Positions 8,641-19,397 of a DNA stretch of 64,000 nt are shown piece by piece. The notes under the pieces were generated by a model. It had not been told where the DNA came from and ran no database searches. It saw only the letters and a list, made by a program, of their open reading frames with translations. Source of the DNA: an uncultured Flavobacteriales bacterium. GTDB lineage: Bacteria > Bacteroidota > Bacteroidia > Flavobacteriales_G > Salibacteraceae. Positions within the stretch are counted from its first letter, which is position 1. Each line of letters starts with the position of its first letter. The position numbers and the translations under genes are program-made. The DNA is taken from contig CAJXZP010000012.1 in the NCBI GenBank assembly GCA_913062955.1, positions 1 to 64,000 on the forward strand. Direction: 5' to 3'.

Positions 8641-9621
8641 TTAGGTAGAAGCAATTAGAGCCACATTTAATAATTCTGGATTTAAACTAGGGTGTTGTTT
8701 AATGGCATCCAGTAAACTACAAGTCACGATATGGTTATTTACAATTCCCACCATGACATTGCTTCTATTTAACATCAAACATTCCACCGCCTTAACTCCC
8801 ATACGGGTTGCCATTACACGATCGGAACACGTAGGAGATCCGCCACGTTGAGTATGTCCAAGTACCGTCACTTTCACATCAAATTCCGGAAACTCAATTC
8901 TGGTTTTTTTGGCAATTTCATAGGCTCCACCTTCCTGGTCACCCTCCGCTACAATAACAATATTGGACGTTTTTTTACGCTTAGTCCCTTCTTTTAAGGT
9001 TTCTACTAAGGATTCAAATTCGCCTTCCAATTCAGGGATCATAATTTTTTCGGCCCCACAGGCGATTCCAGAATGTAGGGCGATATACCCAGAATCACGG
9101 CCCATTACTTCAATAAAAAAAAATCGATCATGCGAACTTGCGGTATCTCTAATTTTATCGACTGCTTCAATTACAGTATTCACAGCGGTATCAAAACCAA
9201 TGGTGAAATCAGTACCGTAAATATCATTATCAATGGTTCCAGGAATACCGATGCACGGAAAGTTAAACTCTTGCTCAAAAATTCGAGCACCTGTAAACGA
9301 ACCATCCCCCCCAATAACCACCAGAGCTTCAATCCCCTGATCTAGTAAATTTTTATGGGCGATTTTTCTACCTTCTTTTGTTTTGAACTTTTCGGAACGA
9401 GCGGTTTTTAAAATAGTTCCACCTCTGTTAATTATGTTACTCACCGAACGACTATCCAAATCAATGAATTTTGCGGAAATCAACCCATCAAAGCCTTGAA
9501 ATACACCTACAATCTCTATATCATAATATATAGCGGTTCTAACTACAGCACGTACAGCAGCATTCATTCCAGGCGCATCGCCACCTGACGTTAATACCCC
9601 TATCTTTTTTAATTTCCCCAT
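8641..9621 (-). CDS. pfkA: 6-phosphofructokinase
   Basis: Catalyses ATP-dependent phosphorylation of fructose 6-phosphate in glycolysis. From the ATG at 9621 it has 326 residues, the usual bacterial PfkA length. Visible motifs: KIGVLTSGGDAPGMNAAVR at the N-terminus, GGDGSFTGA near 103 (ATP/Mg loop; the GGDGS form fits ATP-PFK), PGTIDNDIYGTDFTIGFDTA with the catalytic TIDND, MGRDSGYIAL, and LGHTQRGGSPT. An upstream ATG at 9642 would add seven residues (PFHLVI...), but it falls in what looks like a promoter box (TAATTTG, 9646-9640), so 9621 is preferred. The downstream sugar-kinase-like gene is 9 bases away, which suggests a two-gene operon. Confidence 0.95.
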   Translation of the reverse strand: MGKLKKIGVLTSGGDAPGMNAAVRAVVRTAIYYDIEIVGVFQGFDGLISAKFIDLDSRSVSNIINRGGTILKTARSEKFKTKEGRKIAHKNLLDQGIEALVVIGGDGSFTGARIFEQEFNFPCIGIPGTIDNDIYGTDFTIGFDTAVNTVIEAVDKIRDTASSHDRFFFIEVMGRDSGYIALHSGIACGAEKIMIPELEGEFESLVETLKEGTKRKKTSNIVIVAEGDQEGGAYEIAKKTRIEFPEFDVKVTVLGHTQRGGSPTCSDRVMATRMGVKAVECLMLNRSNVMVGIVNNHIVTCSLLDAIKQHPSLNPELLNVALIAST

Positions 9622-9754
9622 AATTACCAAATGAAATGGCAAATTAGGGTGTTTTTGTAAAATTAGCCCCTACCTTTTTTGTTTTTAAAAAAAACTAGCT
9701 CAAAACATAGAAAATCTTTCCATAAATAATTCTTAGACTATTTTTGACCTAATT

Positions 9755-12700
9755 ATGTCTAAACAATTCTTACTACTTTTTGCGTTAACGCTTACCATTT
9801 TACCGAGTATAAATGCTTTCGCTCAATTTACCGATGATTTTACGGATGGCGATTTCACCCAAAACCCAGTATGGACAGGGAACGTATCTGATTTTCAAAT
9901 TTCGCCCACTTTTGAGTTGCAACTAAATGCCCCTTCGGCCACCAGCTCTTCTTATTTAATCACTGCCAATCAGGCCATAGGCAATGCGCAGTACGATTTT
10001 AATGTGAAATTAGATTTTAATCCTTCCACATCCAATTATGCCCGAGTATATCTCACCTCATCATCTAGCAATTTATCCGGAACGTTAAATGGTTATTTTG
10101 TACAAATTGGTGGCGCAACTGGAACTTTAGATGACGTGAGTTTATATTATCAAAGTGGTACAAACCTCACCAAAATTATTGATGGCTTTGACGGAACAGT
10201 GGCTACCACTCCCAATGTGAACATCCGTGTTACTCGTGACATGAACGGAAATTGGGAACTCCTTATCGATACCGCATTAACAGGCATATATATATCGGAA
10301 GGAACCATCTTTCATTCGACCACATCCACATCCACTTATTTTGGGGTGTACTGTAAATATACGTCTACTCGAAGTGACAAATTTTTCTTTGACCACTTTA
10401 TAATAACGGGTGGTCCAATTCTAGACCTTACCCCTCCAGTTATTGATAGTGTAGCAGTAATTTCAGCGACCCAATTAGATGTGTATTACAATGAAAATGT
10501 AGAATCCATAAGCTCTCAAAACACCTCCAACTATACCGTAAATAACGGAATAAACGTACCCATCAACGCAGTTCTGAATAGCACAAATGCTAGTTTGGTT
10601 CATCTTACATTTTCCAATACAATTCCAAATACCCATTACATCTTAACAGTGAACAACGTAGCAGATCTATTTGGAAATGTCACTTCGAATGCCACCAAAT
10701 CGTTCACTGTAAATATTCCAATGGGGTATACTTATGGTGACCTTGTGGTGAACGAAATTTTTCCAGATCCTACCCCCAGTGTTGGTTTACCTGAAGAAGA
10801 ATTTATTGAACTCACCAACACCACCAATACGGTTATCAATTTATTGCAATGGACCTATGGTGATGCCTCCACAAGGGTTTCCCTACCGGCATTTTCATTA
10901 GCACCTAATGCGTATGTCATTTTATGTAGTGTAAACGATACAAGCCTGTTCACTAGCTTGGGTGATGTGGTTGGCTTACCCTCTTGGCCCACACTCAATA
11001 ATGGAGGGGATTTTTTAGGATTACGAGATCCTTTAAACAATCTTATTGATACCGTTCCGTACACCACAACATGGTATAACGATGGATCAAAATCTGCTGG
11101 TGGCTGGACTTTAGAAAGAATTAACCCCATGACTACGTGTAGTGATGCCAATAACTGGACGGCTTCCAATCACCTCGGTGGAGGAACTCCAGGAACTATC
11201 AATAGTGTATTTAACAATACGCCTGACACTTCTATTCCACGGGTAACAACGTATCAAATTAACGGCACCCAAGCGATCGAACTTACTATGAGTAAAGCGC
11301 TGGACTCCAACACCGTTTCCATCGCTAATTTTACTTTGAACAACGGGATAGGAATTTCCTCGGTAAACTCCCCCTCTTTTCAAACGGTCATTCTACATGT
11401 AAACCCAACTTTAGAAAACCATCTTATTTATGAACTGAATATTACTGGAATAGCTGATTGTAATGGAAACGCTATTTCGGACACGTCTTTTTTTATTGCC
11501 ATTGGCAAACAGCCCCAAAAAGGAGATCTAATTTTCAATGAAATCTTCCCCAGCCCAACATTAGATAATCCATTTATTCCAAATGCTGAATTTGTAGAAA
11601 TCATGAACACCACTTCCGAACCTATTTCGTTGAATGGAGTCACGTTTGCAGATCAAACTACCGTGGTTAATTTACCCAGTGAAGTATTATTACCCCAAGA
11701 GATTGTTATCCTCAGCGAAGACATTCATGCCCCTAGTTTTGATTCATTCGGTCGAGTGATTGCATTAACTTCTTGGCCATCGTTAAATAATAGTGAAGAC
11801 CTGATCACTTTAGCTACCGCTACCACAGAAATTGATAGGGTTCAATATTCCAATACCTGGTATAATGACAATGATAAAAAATCAGGCTGGTCGTTAGAAA
11901 TAATTAACCCAAACACTACGTGTGTTGGAAAAAACAATTGGAATGCCTCTATCAGCATCAACCAAGCAACTCCAGGACAGGAAAACAGTGTGTATGATCC
12001 CAGTTTTATTATAGCGTTCCATTTGATTTCTGCCTCCGCTTTAAGCCACACAGAAATTGAATTAGTTTTTAGTAAATTACTAGATGCAACTACGGTGCTC
12101 CCCCAAGCATTTACTTGGGATAACGGATTAACGACCATTTCTGCCACCGTAAGCCCGACTCAGACTAACATCGTAATGTTAACCATTTCACCGCAACTAG
12201 AAAGTGGCGAACGATACCCACTCACCTCCTCCCATATTTTGGATTGTTCCGGACAATCAATTCTAGATTCTACGGCAATTGTTTTCTTACCTGAAATACA
12301 AAGTATGTTAATCAATGAGGTCTTGTTTAATCCCATTGTGGGAGGAAGTGATTATATCGAGCTGTATAATAGCACCCTCACAAACATTGATTTAAAAAAC
12401 TGGAGTTTATTATACTACAACTCTGCAGGCGACTCGGCTTATAAGACATTAACACCCTATACTTATATTATTGAGCCTGGCGAATTTGTCGTTCTAAATG
12501 AAGACAGTGGAAACATTCAATTTGAATACCCCAACCACGGTGAGGGCACATTTTTAGTGATGGATCTACCCACTTATTCCAATGCATCCGGACACGTCAT
12601 TGTATTAAACCAAATGGGATTACTCAATGATGAATTTGCCTATACCGAAGACATGCATTTTGAATTAATTACAGATCCAAAAGGGGTTTCGTTAGAGCGT

Positions 12701-13129
12701 GTTAATTACACCTTAGGACCAAACACGGGAGACAATTGGCATTCTGCGGCATCCACTTCTTATTATGGAACCCCAGGATTAGAAAATTCTCAATTCATTA
12801 CTGGCACCTCCGTTCATCAAGAAGTGACCATCACCCCCAAAACCTTTTCTCCCAATAATGACGGATACAAAGACGTAAGCACCATTGCCTATAATTTTGA
12901 TGCGAGTGGTTTTGTAGCTACGGTATCCGTTCATAATGATCAAGGTCAACAGGTAAAGATGTTGATGAACAATGAAAGCATCAATGCACAAGGAGAAATT
13001 TCATGGGACGGTACCAACGAGAATAACGAAATTTTGCCTACAGGAATCTACATTGTTATGTTTAGAGTATTCAATTTGGATAACGAACAACATGTGTATA
13101 AAAATGTAGTGGTTTTGGCTATGCCTTAG
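9755..13129 (+). CDS. Large secreted protein with three lamin-tail domains and an FlgD-like Ig C-terminus
   Basis: 1124 residues. Signal peptide at residues 1-24 (LLLFALTLTILPSINAFA|Q). A jelly-roll-like N-terminal region (about 25-220) is followed by an Ig-like segment (DSVAVISATQLDVYYNENV, about 228-320). Lamin-tail domains then start near 326 (GDLVVNEIFPDP), 588 (GDLIFNEIFPSP) and 849 (MLINEVLFNPIVGGSDYIEL), with Ig-like linkers between. Each shows the hallmark WYND...SGWxLExINPxTxC block or a close relative. The C-terminus (from about 1027, TFSPNNDGYKDVSTI, and LPTGIYIVMFRVF) is FlgD-Ig-like, resembling the ends of gliding-associated proteins, rather than a typical type A sorting domain. 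Probably exported and surface-linked or secreted; function unknown. A TATTTTTG box at 9739-9746 would put transcription almost at the ATG. Confidence 0.8.
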   Translation: MSKQFLLLFALTLTILPSINAFAQFTDDFTDGDFTQNPVWTGNVSDFQISPTFELQLNAPSATSSSYLITANQAIGNAQYDFNVKLDFNPSTSNYARVYLTSSSSNLSGTLNGYFVQIGGATGTLDDVSLYYQSGTNLTKIIDGFDGTVATTPNVNIRVTRDMNGNWELLIDTALTGIYISEGTIFHSTTSTSTYFGVYCKYTSTRSDKFFFDHFIITGGPILDLTPPVIDSVAVISATQLDVYYNENVESISSQNTSNYTVNNGINVPINAVLNSTNASLVHLTFSNTIPNTHYILTVNNVADLFGNVTSNATKSFTVNIPMGYTYGDLVVNEIFPDPTPSVGLPEEEFIELTNTTNTVINLLQWTYGDASTRVSLPAFSLAPNAYVILCSVNDTSLFTSLGDVVGLPSWPTLNNGGDFLGLRDPLNNLIDTVPYTTTWYNDGSKSAGGWTLERINPMTTCSDANNWTASNHLGGGTPGTINSVFNNTPDTSIPRVTTYQINGTQAIELTMSKALDSNTVSIANFTLNNGIGISSVNSPSFQTVILHVNPTLENHLIYELNITGIADCNGNAISDTSFFIAIGKQPQKGDLIFNEIFPSPTLDNPFIPNAEFVEIMNTTSEPISLNGVTFADQTTVVNLPSEVLLPQEIVILSEDIHAPSFDSFGRVIALTSWPSLNNSEDLITLATATTEIDRVQYSNTWYNDNDKKSGWSLEIINPNTTCVGKNNWNASISINQATPGQENSVYDPSFIIAFHLISASALSHTEIELVFSKLLDATTVLPQAFTWDNGLTTISATVSPTQTNIVMLTISPQLESGERYPLTSSHILDCSGQSILDSTAIVFLPEIQSMLINEVLFNPIVGGSDYIELYNSTLTNIDLKNWSLLYYNSAGDSAYKTLTPYTYIIEPGEFVVLNEDSGNIQFEYPNHGEGTFLVMDLPTYSNASGHVIVLNQMGLLNDEFAYTEDMHFELITDPKGVSLERVNYTLGPNTGDNWHSAASTSYYGTPGLENSQFITGTSVHQEVTITPKTFSPNNDGYKDVSTIAYNFDASGFVATVSVHNDQGQQVKMLMNNESINAQGEISWDGTNENNEILPTGIYIVMFRVFNLDNEQHVYKNVVVLAMP

Positions 13130-13171
13130 AATTACCGTATTTTTATGCGTTGATAATCAAACACATACCTT

Positions 13172-16100
13172 ATGCATATTTACGCCACCCAATTTTTACT
13201 GAGTCTATTCCTTTGTTGTTCCGTTTCCTTCGGATTTGGTCAATACACAGAATACTTCAAGGAAGACTTTTCTAACGGATTTAACGGAGGAACCACCAAT
13301 GGAATTTCGAACGGCTCTTGGACAACAAATGGGAATGCTAATTCGATCTCCGACACAGACGCAGTTTGGGAATACCGTGGCCCATTCACCCAGCCTAATG
13401 TGGCCATAGGTTCGCGTGGTGCATATTCGGGTAGCACACCTATCACCTCACCTACCGCTTCAAACGGATTTATGATTTTTGATTCTGATTACTTAGATAA
13501 TGGAGGTATAGTTAATGCAACTGCGACAGGAATAGCCATATCACCACACGAGTCTTGGTTAATTTCCAACTCCTTTTCTACTGTTGGGTCTACCGGCTTA
13601 ACCTTAAACCTGAGTTGCTATTTTGGTAAATATGCATCTTCAGGGCATGTTCTTTTATCAAATGACAACGGGCTCACTTGGGGAGATACTATTGCCATTT
13701 TTGATGAAACCTTTAACATCAACTATTTCAGTCCCACCAACACCCTTATTTCAGAACCGATTAATTACCTAACCAATACGCCAAATGCACGGATAGCCAT
13801 TTATTTTGATGGAAATACACCCATCCCATTTTTTTTTCAACTTGGCTATTATCACCTCATGATTGATGATATTGAAATTCATCAATCTCCCAACCATGAT
13901 TTGTCGGTAGAATTAACCACCATAAATTCCTCCTACGACTCCAATATGACAGACTACTACACCATGATTCCTTTTGATGTGGCTATAAAAGACACGTTAA
14001 GTTTTACATCATATATTAGAAACAGAGGGGCCATGGCTCAAACAAATACCATTGTAAGCAATACCATTGGTACTCCAGTTGGGATAACCACTCTTAACTC
14101 CACACTTATTACAATGCCTTCAGGTGTTTACGACTCCGTTCCCTTAAACCCTTCGTTTGTTCCCAGTCAGGGAGTAGGACAGTACTTTTGGCAAATTCAA
14201 ATAGCCTCAGATTCAACGGATGAAAAACCAATAAACAATACGACAGACACAGTGATTTTTGAGGTTACCGATACCACCTTTGCACGAGATTATGCCGCTA
14301 GCGGGAATTTTGACATCCCCAATGCAGATTACTTTGAAATAGGCTGTAAATATCATTTACACGACAGCACCACTATTTCATCTATTTCCATTCAAATTGG
14401 GAATCAAACTCCTGTAGGAAAAACCATTGGGGTGAAACTTTATAATTGGAATGACCTAAGCACTCAAATAGCCTTTAATTTCGTTACCTTATCTACTGCT
14501 CAAATAGGTCCAATTACAGCCATCCCCATTCCTAGTGTTACCGTCCCGCCAGGAGATTATTTCGCAACTATTATCACGTACGACACTGGAGTTTACATTA
14601 CTGCCACTAACCAAGAACCCCAATATCACACCGTGTATTTCCAACCCGATCATTCCGGAACTTGGTATTACGCTAGGTTCATTCCTGTGGTTCGTCTAAA
14701 CATACAACAAACCATTTCCAATTGTGGTAGTTCGGTACACACCATAGTAAGCAATCCCATTTCATGCAGTTCCGTTTCTGATGGATCAACTACAGTTTCT
14801 ATTTCTTCCGGGGCGTCCCCTTTTATGTATAACTGGACCAATGGGTCAACTGCTGATTCAAGCACTAATTTGAGCTCAGGCTGGCATGTGGTGACTATTA
14901 CAGATAACAATGGTTGTATAACGGTAGATTCCATTTTTATTCCGGAACCGGATTCACTTTTCTCCAACCCAACGGTTATTGACCCTATTTCATGTTTCGG
15001 TTTAAGTAATGGTAAAATTCAATCCAACCCAACTGGAGGAATATTGCCTTTCGTGTATAATTGGACCAACGGGTCAAACACAAGTACGAGTGATTCTCTA
15101 GGTACAGGCTGGCAGGTGGTTACGATTACGGATGCCAACTATTGCAGTACTTCAGATTCTATTTTATTGATTGAGCCTACGTTACTTACAAATGCAATTA
15201 CTTTAATCCATGCTAATATTTGCGCGGGCGTAAACGATGGAAGCGCCTCAACACTTTCTTCTGGAGGCACACTTCCGTACCATTATTTATGGTCTAATGG
15301 AGATAGCACCAACTTAAATGGCTCCCTTTTTTCAGGCTGGAACTTTATCACTATTACCGATTCCAATAACTGTTCGATTATGGATTCCATTCATCTTGTT
15401 CCTGCTCCTGGGCCAATAGTTAACCTAGGTCCAGATACCACTCTTTGTTTTAATGCCACCTATACCTTAGATGCTGGCAATAGTTTTACTAGTTACCTCT
15501 GGCAAGATGGATCAAGCGCCTCCAGTATGAATGTTATTACCAATATAGCGGATACACTTTTATATAGCGTTTCCGTAAGTAATTCTGCAGGCTGTACCCA
15601 AATGAATAGTGTTGAAATTATTACTTTAAAGGCTATAGAACTCGCTTTTACAGGTGACACCAATTTATGTGCCTACGATAACACCGAGCTTTCCGTTACG
15701 AGTGGGTACATGAGTTATTTATGGAATACCTCCGAAATGACCGAAAACATCTTTATTGATGCCCAAAACCTCAGTTCTGGTATTTACACCTATGCCGTAA
15801 GTGTGACCAACACGTATGGCTGTCAAAATTCTGATTCCATTTCTTTAGAAATATATGAAGCTGTTATTGTTGATTTAGGTCCAGACACAACTCTTTTTGA
15901 TACTGGAGGGCAAAATATTGGATATACACTTGATGCAGGTCCCGGTTTCGCTCACTATCTATGGTCAGACAATTCAATACATCAAACCTTCCTTGTGGAT
16001 TTGTCAAACACAGGTAATATTTCAGTATTAGTCACAGATCAAAACGGATGTGAGGGTTCTGATACCATAATCATTTTAATTGTGAATACCATTACTGAAA

Positions 16101-16360
16101 TAGATAAGAGGATCATTAAAATTTATCCAAACCCAATGGATGACTATTTACACCTAGGGTTTTCAAACTTTCCTGACAATGGGGATTACCAAATTTCGAT
16201 TTTCAGCATTACCGGGAAATTACTTTATACCACAGGCTTTAAATACTCAGGAATAAAATTGACCAAAGTGATCGATATGACTTCGTTTAAATCAGGCCAA
16301 TATATTCTGGAAATAAATTCAGATGGATTTAAAAAATCACTACCCTTAATAGTCAGGTAG
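13172..16360 (+). CDS. T9SS cargo protein with three SprB-like repeats
   Basis: 1062 residues. Signal peptide at 1-24 (LSLFLCCSVSFGFG|Q). The N-terminal 230 residues form a jelly-roll-like region (WEYRGPF, GFMIFDSDYLDN, LISNSFSTVGSTGLTLNLSC, YYHLMIDDIEIHQ). A central beta-sandwich region follows to about 510. Three SprB-like units start near 529, 606 and 681 (NPISCSSVSDGS..., DPISCFGLSNGKI..., ANICAGVNDGSAS...), each with PFxYNWTNG and VVTITD. Then come Ig/PKD-like segments opening with NLGPDTTLC and DLGPDTTLF. The type A sorting domain runs from about 978 (KIYPNPMDDYLHLGF, FSITGKLLY, SGQYILEI). It lies 42 bases after the lamin-tail gene on the same strand and may share its transcript. A hairpin terminator follows. 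Function beyond surface display is unknown. Confidence 0.85.
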   Translation: MHIYATQFLLSLFLCCSVSFGFGQYTEYFKEDFSNGFNGGTTNGISNGSWTTNGNANSISDTDAVWEYRGPFTQPNVAIGSRGAYSGSTPITSPTASNGFMIFDSDYLDNGGIVNATATGIAISPHESWLISNSFSTVGSTGLTLNLSCYFGKYASSGHVLLSNDNGLTWGDTIAIFDETFNINYFSPTNTLISEPINYLTNTPNARIAIYFDGNTPIPFFFQLGYYHLMIDDIEIHQSPNHDLSVELTTINSSYDSNMTDYYTMIPFDVAIKDTLSFTSYIRNRGAMAQTNTIVSNTIGTPVGITTLNSTLITMPSGVYDSVPLNPSFVPSQGVGQYFWQIQIASDSTDEKPINNTTDTVIFEVTDTTFARDYAASGNFDIPNADYFEIGCKYHLHDSTTISSISIQIGNQTPVGKTIGVKLYNWNDLSTQIAFNFVTLSTAQIGPITAIPIPSVTVPPGDYFATIITYDTGVYITATNQEPQYHTVYFQPDHSGTWYYARFIPVVRLNIQQTISNCGSSVHTIVSNPISCSSVSDGSTTVSISSGASPFMYNWTNGSTADSSTNLSSGWHVVTITDNNGCITVDSIFIPEPDSLFSNPTVIDPISCFGLSNGKIQSNPTGGILPFVYNWTNGSNTSTSDSLGTGWQVVTITDANYCSTSDSILLIEPTLLTNAITLIHANICAGVNDGSASTLSSGGTLPYHYLWSNGDSTNLNGSLFSGWNFITITDSNNCSIMDSIHLVPAPGPIVNLGPDTTLCFNATYTLDAGNSFTSYLWQDGSSASSMNVITNIADTLLYSVSVSNSAGCTQMNSVEIITLKAIELAFTGDTNLCAYDNTELSVTSGYMSYLWNTSEMTENIFIDAQNLSSGIYTYAVSVTNTYGCQNSDSISLEIYEAVIVDLGPDTTLFDTGGQNIGYTLDAGPGFAHYLWSDNSIHQTFLVDLSNTGNISVLVTDQNGCEGSDTIIILIVNTITEIDKRIIKIYPNPMDDYLHLGFSNFPDNGDYQISIFSITGKLLYTTGFKYSGIKLTKVIDMTSFKSGQYILEINSDGFKKSLPLIVR

Positions 16361-16378
16361 TTTAATTCTTATAAAATT

Positions 16379-16409
16379 AGGGTGATGTTACCAATTACAA
16401 CATCACCCT
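16379..16409 (+). terminator. Hairpin terminator
   Basis: Perfect 11-bp stem (16379-16389 with 16399-16409) with a nine-base loop, 18 bases past the stop at 16360. The following T run is poor (TCTCAT), so strength is uncertain. Confidence 0.55.
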
Positions 16410-16549
16410 TCTCATAACTAACTACTTAGTTTAAACCACTCGAAATACTCGAATAATAATTTGATAATGTTAAAACTCTTCATGCATAATATTAATTAAC
16501 AAATGTTATTTAATTTCGCAACTTATTAAAACCTAATAAAAATCAGATT

Positions 16550-19276
16550 ATGATTAGAAAATTTACTCGTTTAACAATGTTACTTGTCGCAACTATTGGA
16601 CTTTCCTTTAGTTCGTTTGCGCAAGCAACAGATTTATTTATTTCGGAGTATGGAGAACCCGCTGGTGGAAATCACAAATACATCGAAATTTACAATGCCA
16701 CTGGAGCCTCGGTTGATTTAGCAGATTATGAAATCTGGAAAATATCAAACGGTGGAAGCTGGCCTGGAACTACAGAGCCTTTATCAGGATGGTTACTTGA
16801 TAATGATGTATTCGTAATTTGTAATAATCAGGCTGATGCTTCTATTCTTGCTGTTGCTGACCTTACATTAAGTAATACAATGATGCAATTCAATGGAAAT
16901 GATGCCATCGGTTTAGCGAAAGATAATGGTTCAGGAACATTTGTCTTAATTGATGCTGTTGGTGAACAAGGTACTGCAGCATATTGGGACGTTGCAGGAA
17001 CTACAACAGGAACACAAAACCATACCTTAATTAGAAAAGGTACCGTATGTTCTCCAGACACTAATTGGAGTGTTACAGCGGGTACAACTGTTGCTAACTC
17101 TCAATGGATTGTAATGCCTGCAAATGATTGGACAGATGTTGGAATGCATACCTCTACTTGTGCAGCTTCCACTTCCAATGATACCATCAATCCAGAAATC
17201 ATAGATGGTGATTTCATTAGTGCAACGAGCCTTGTTTTAACTTTCTCTGAACCGGTAACTTCCGCTTCCGCTACAGATGTAAACAACTACATTATTGCTC
17301 CAGGTATTACCGTTTCATCGGCCGTATTAAGTTCTTCTTTGGACATGGTTACCCTTTCTTTAGGTGCTCCAGGTTTTGTAGACGGAACGCAATACTCAGT
17401 AGCAGTTATGAATGTTACGGATACTTCTGGAAACGCCAACGTTATGGATCCATTTGCTATCCAATTTTATTACAACTCTTACAGCGGTAGTGACATTAAA
17501 ATTACTGAAATCATGTATGGTCAAAATGGTTCAGGTGTTCAAGACATCGATTATTTTGAAATTTACAATGCAGGTACTACTTCCATTCCATTAGCTGGAT
17601 TATCGGTAACAAGTGGGATGGATTTAAACATCAATACTCCTATTACCTTAGCAGCTGGTGATTACTATATTTTCACGGAAGATGTAGATTCATTTATGTT
17701 GGCATTCCCTACCATCACCAATGTAATTGGTGTAGACGGAGGTTCATTATCGGGTGGTGGTGAAACAATCGAAATATCAAATATTTTAGGTGCTGTTGTT
17801 GAGTCTGTTTCGTACATGACTTCTGCTCCTTGGCCTGGTTATTCTGGTACGGAATCTACCGAATTATGTGATTTAACTTCAGATAATACAGATGGTGCAA
17901 ATTGGTATAACGCAGGAACTGTTTCTTCAACGGTAGCTGATATGTTATATGGAACTCCAGGTTCTGCTAACTCATGTGCTGCACTTCCAATAATCTCTAC
18001 CTATGCCATTGCTACGGTTAGAACTATTGATGCTAATGGAGAATCTGATTCAAATGGTGTTTATTGTGCTTTGGAAGGTATTGTACATGGTGTAAACATT
18101 CAAGGTGGAGGATTGTCATTTTTTATTATTGATGAGACTCAAGGTATAAATGTCTTTAATTACAACACTGCGGTTGACAATTATGTTGTTACCGAAGGAG
18201 ATGAACTTAGAGTAGTTGGTGAAATCACAACATACAGAGGTTTAATAGAAATCGAAGTTGATTCTATCACTGTATTGTCCACCGGAAATTGTATTTCATA
18301 TCCTACCATTGTAGATTCATTAGGTGAAAGTACCGAGTCAGAATATATTGAGTTCATAAACGTAACTATTTCTGACCCATCACAATGGCCAACTTCAGGT
18401 TCAAGAAATGTAGATTTCATTACAGCAAATGGAGATACGTTAACTATGCGTATCGACTCAGATACTGATATTGCTGATTCTATTAGCAATGCACCATCCG
18501 CTACATTTAATTTAATTGGAATTGGAGGACAGTTCACGTTCAACTCACCTGCTCTTGATGGATATCAAATTTTCCCAATGTTTGTAACAGATTTTGACAC
18601 TATTCCTTCCACAGTTACTGGTTTATTCCTTAATGAAGTGATGGTAGATAACCAAACTGTTATTGCAGATGGACAAGGTGATTTTGATTCATGGATTGAA
18701 ATTTACAATTCAACTTCAAATCCAATAGATTTAACAGGGTTATTAATTGGTACGGAAGAACCTTACCGTTTTTCAAGATGTGCGCCTCCTGTATTCGTTC
18801 CTGCTAATGGATTTACTTTATTATGGGCAGATGATGAAATGGCAGATGGTCCAACCCATTTACCATTTGAACTTTCAAATGAAGATGACTTAGGTTTAGC
18901 CACTAAAAACTTGGTTATCTTAGATACCCTTGAATGGGATTCTGCTTTAACCGATGTTTCTTTAGGTCATGATACCGATGGTTCTGGTGTAATTGTAAGC
19001 TTTGAAGGATCTACTCCGGATGCTACCAATGCAAACGGAATTGTTTTATCTGTCATCCAGGCACATATTGTAAACGGATTAAACGTTTATCCAAATCCAA
19101 CAACTACAGGTAACATCAACTTTACGAAAGTTGTTTCTTTCACTATGTACAGCATTACGGGTCAAAAAGTAATGATTCAAAACGAAGTGAACAGGGTAGA
19201 TGTTTCTACTTTAGATAACGGAATTTATATTATTGAAACCACTGAAGGTGAAGTAGTAAAAGTTATCGTAAAATAA
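16550..19276 (+). CDS. T9SS cargo protein with lamin-tail and OB-fold-like domains
   Basis: 908 residues. Signal peptide at 1-25 (LLVATIGLSFSSFA|QA). Domains in order: a lamin-tail domain from about 26 (DLFISEYGEPAGGNHKYIEI); an Ig-like segment from about 215 (IIDGDFISATSLVLTFSEPV); a second lamin tail from about 312 (DIKITEIMYGQNGSG, IDYFEIYN); a region from about 490 to 680 (YCALEGIVHGVNIQ, LSFFIIDETQGINVFNY, GDELRVVGEITTYRGLIEI) resembling the OB-fold found beside extracellular nucleases and lamin tails; a third lamin tail from about 690 (LFLNEVMVDNQ, DSWIEIYNST); and a type A sorting domain from about 842 (LNVYPNPTTTGNINF, NGIYIIET). No catalytic nuclease domain is seen. A strong terminator follows, so it is probably a single-gene unit. 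Confidence 0.85.
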   Translation: MIRKFTRLTMLLVATIGLSFSSFAQATDLFISEYGEPAGGNHKYIEIYNATGASVDLADYEIWKISNGGSWPGTTEPLSGWLLDNDVFVICNNQADASILAVADLTLSNTMMQFNGNDAIGLAKDNGSGTFVLIDAVGEQGTAAYWDVAGTTTGTQNHTLIRKGTVCSPDTNWSVTAGTTVANSQWIVMPANDWTDVGMHTSTCAASTSNDTINPEIIDGDFISATSLVLTFSEPVTSASATDVNNYIIAPGITVSSAVLSSSLDMVTLSLGAPGFVDGTQYSVAVMNVTDTSGNANVMDPFAIQFYYNSYSGSDIKITEIMYGQNGSGVQDIDYFEIYNAGTTSIPLAGLSVTSGMDLNINTPITLAAGDYYIFTEDVDSFMLAFPTITNVIGVDGGSLSGGGETIEISNILGAVVESVSYMTSAPWPGYSGTESTELCDLTSDNTDGANWYNAGTVSSTVADMLYGTPGSANSCAALPIISTYAIATVRTIDANGESDSNGVYCALEGIVHGVNIQGGGLSFFIIDETQGINVFNYNTAVDNYVVTEGDELRVVGEITTYRGLIEIEVDSITVLSTGNCISYPTIVDSLGESTESEYIEFINVTISDPSQWPTSGSRNVDFITANGDTLTMRIDSDTDIADSISNAPSATFNLIGIGGQFTFNSPALDGYQIFPMFVTDFDTIPSTVTGLFLNEVMVDNQTVIADGQGDFDSWIEIYNSTSNPIDLTGLLIGTEEPYRFSRCAPPVFVPANGFTLLWADDEMADGPTHLPFELSNEDDLGLATKNLVILDTLEWDSALTDVSLGHDTDGSGVIVSFEGSTPDATNANGIVLSVIQAHIVNGLNVYPNPTTTGNINFTKVVSFTMYSITGQKVMIQNEVNRVDVSTLDNGIYIIETTEGEVVKVIVK

Positions 19277-19300
19277 TTAGAGTTTACACGCCATTTATTA

Positions 19301-19333
19301 ATCCCGGTACCGAAAGGTACCGGGATTTTTTTT
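19301..19333 (+). terminator. Strong rho-independent terminator
   Basis: Perfect 11-bp GC-rich stem (19301-19311 with 19316-19326), GAAA tetraloop and a run of eight T (19326-19333). It ends the lamin-tail T9SS gene 24 bases after its stop and insulates rpoN. Confidence 0.9.
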
Positions 19334-19397
19334 GGCATAATAATTCATAGTATTCTTCTTCAATTCCCTTAAATTCGTCACACAGAAATCACCGTAC

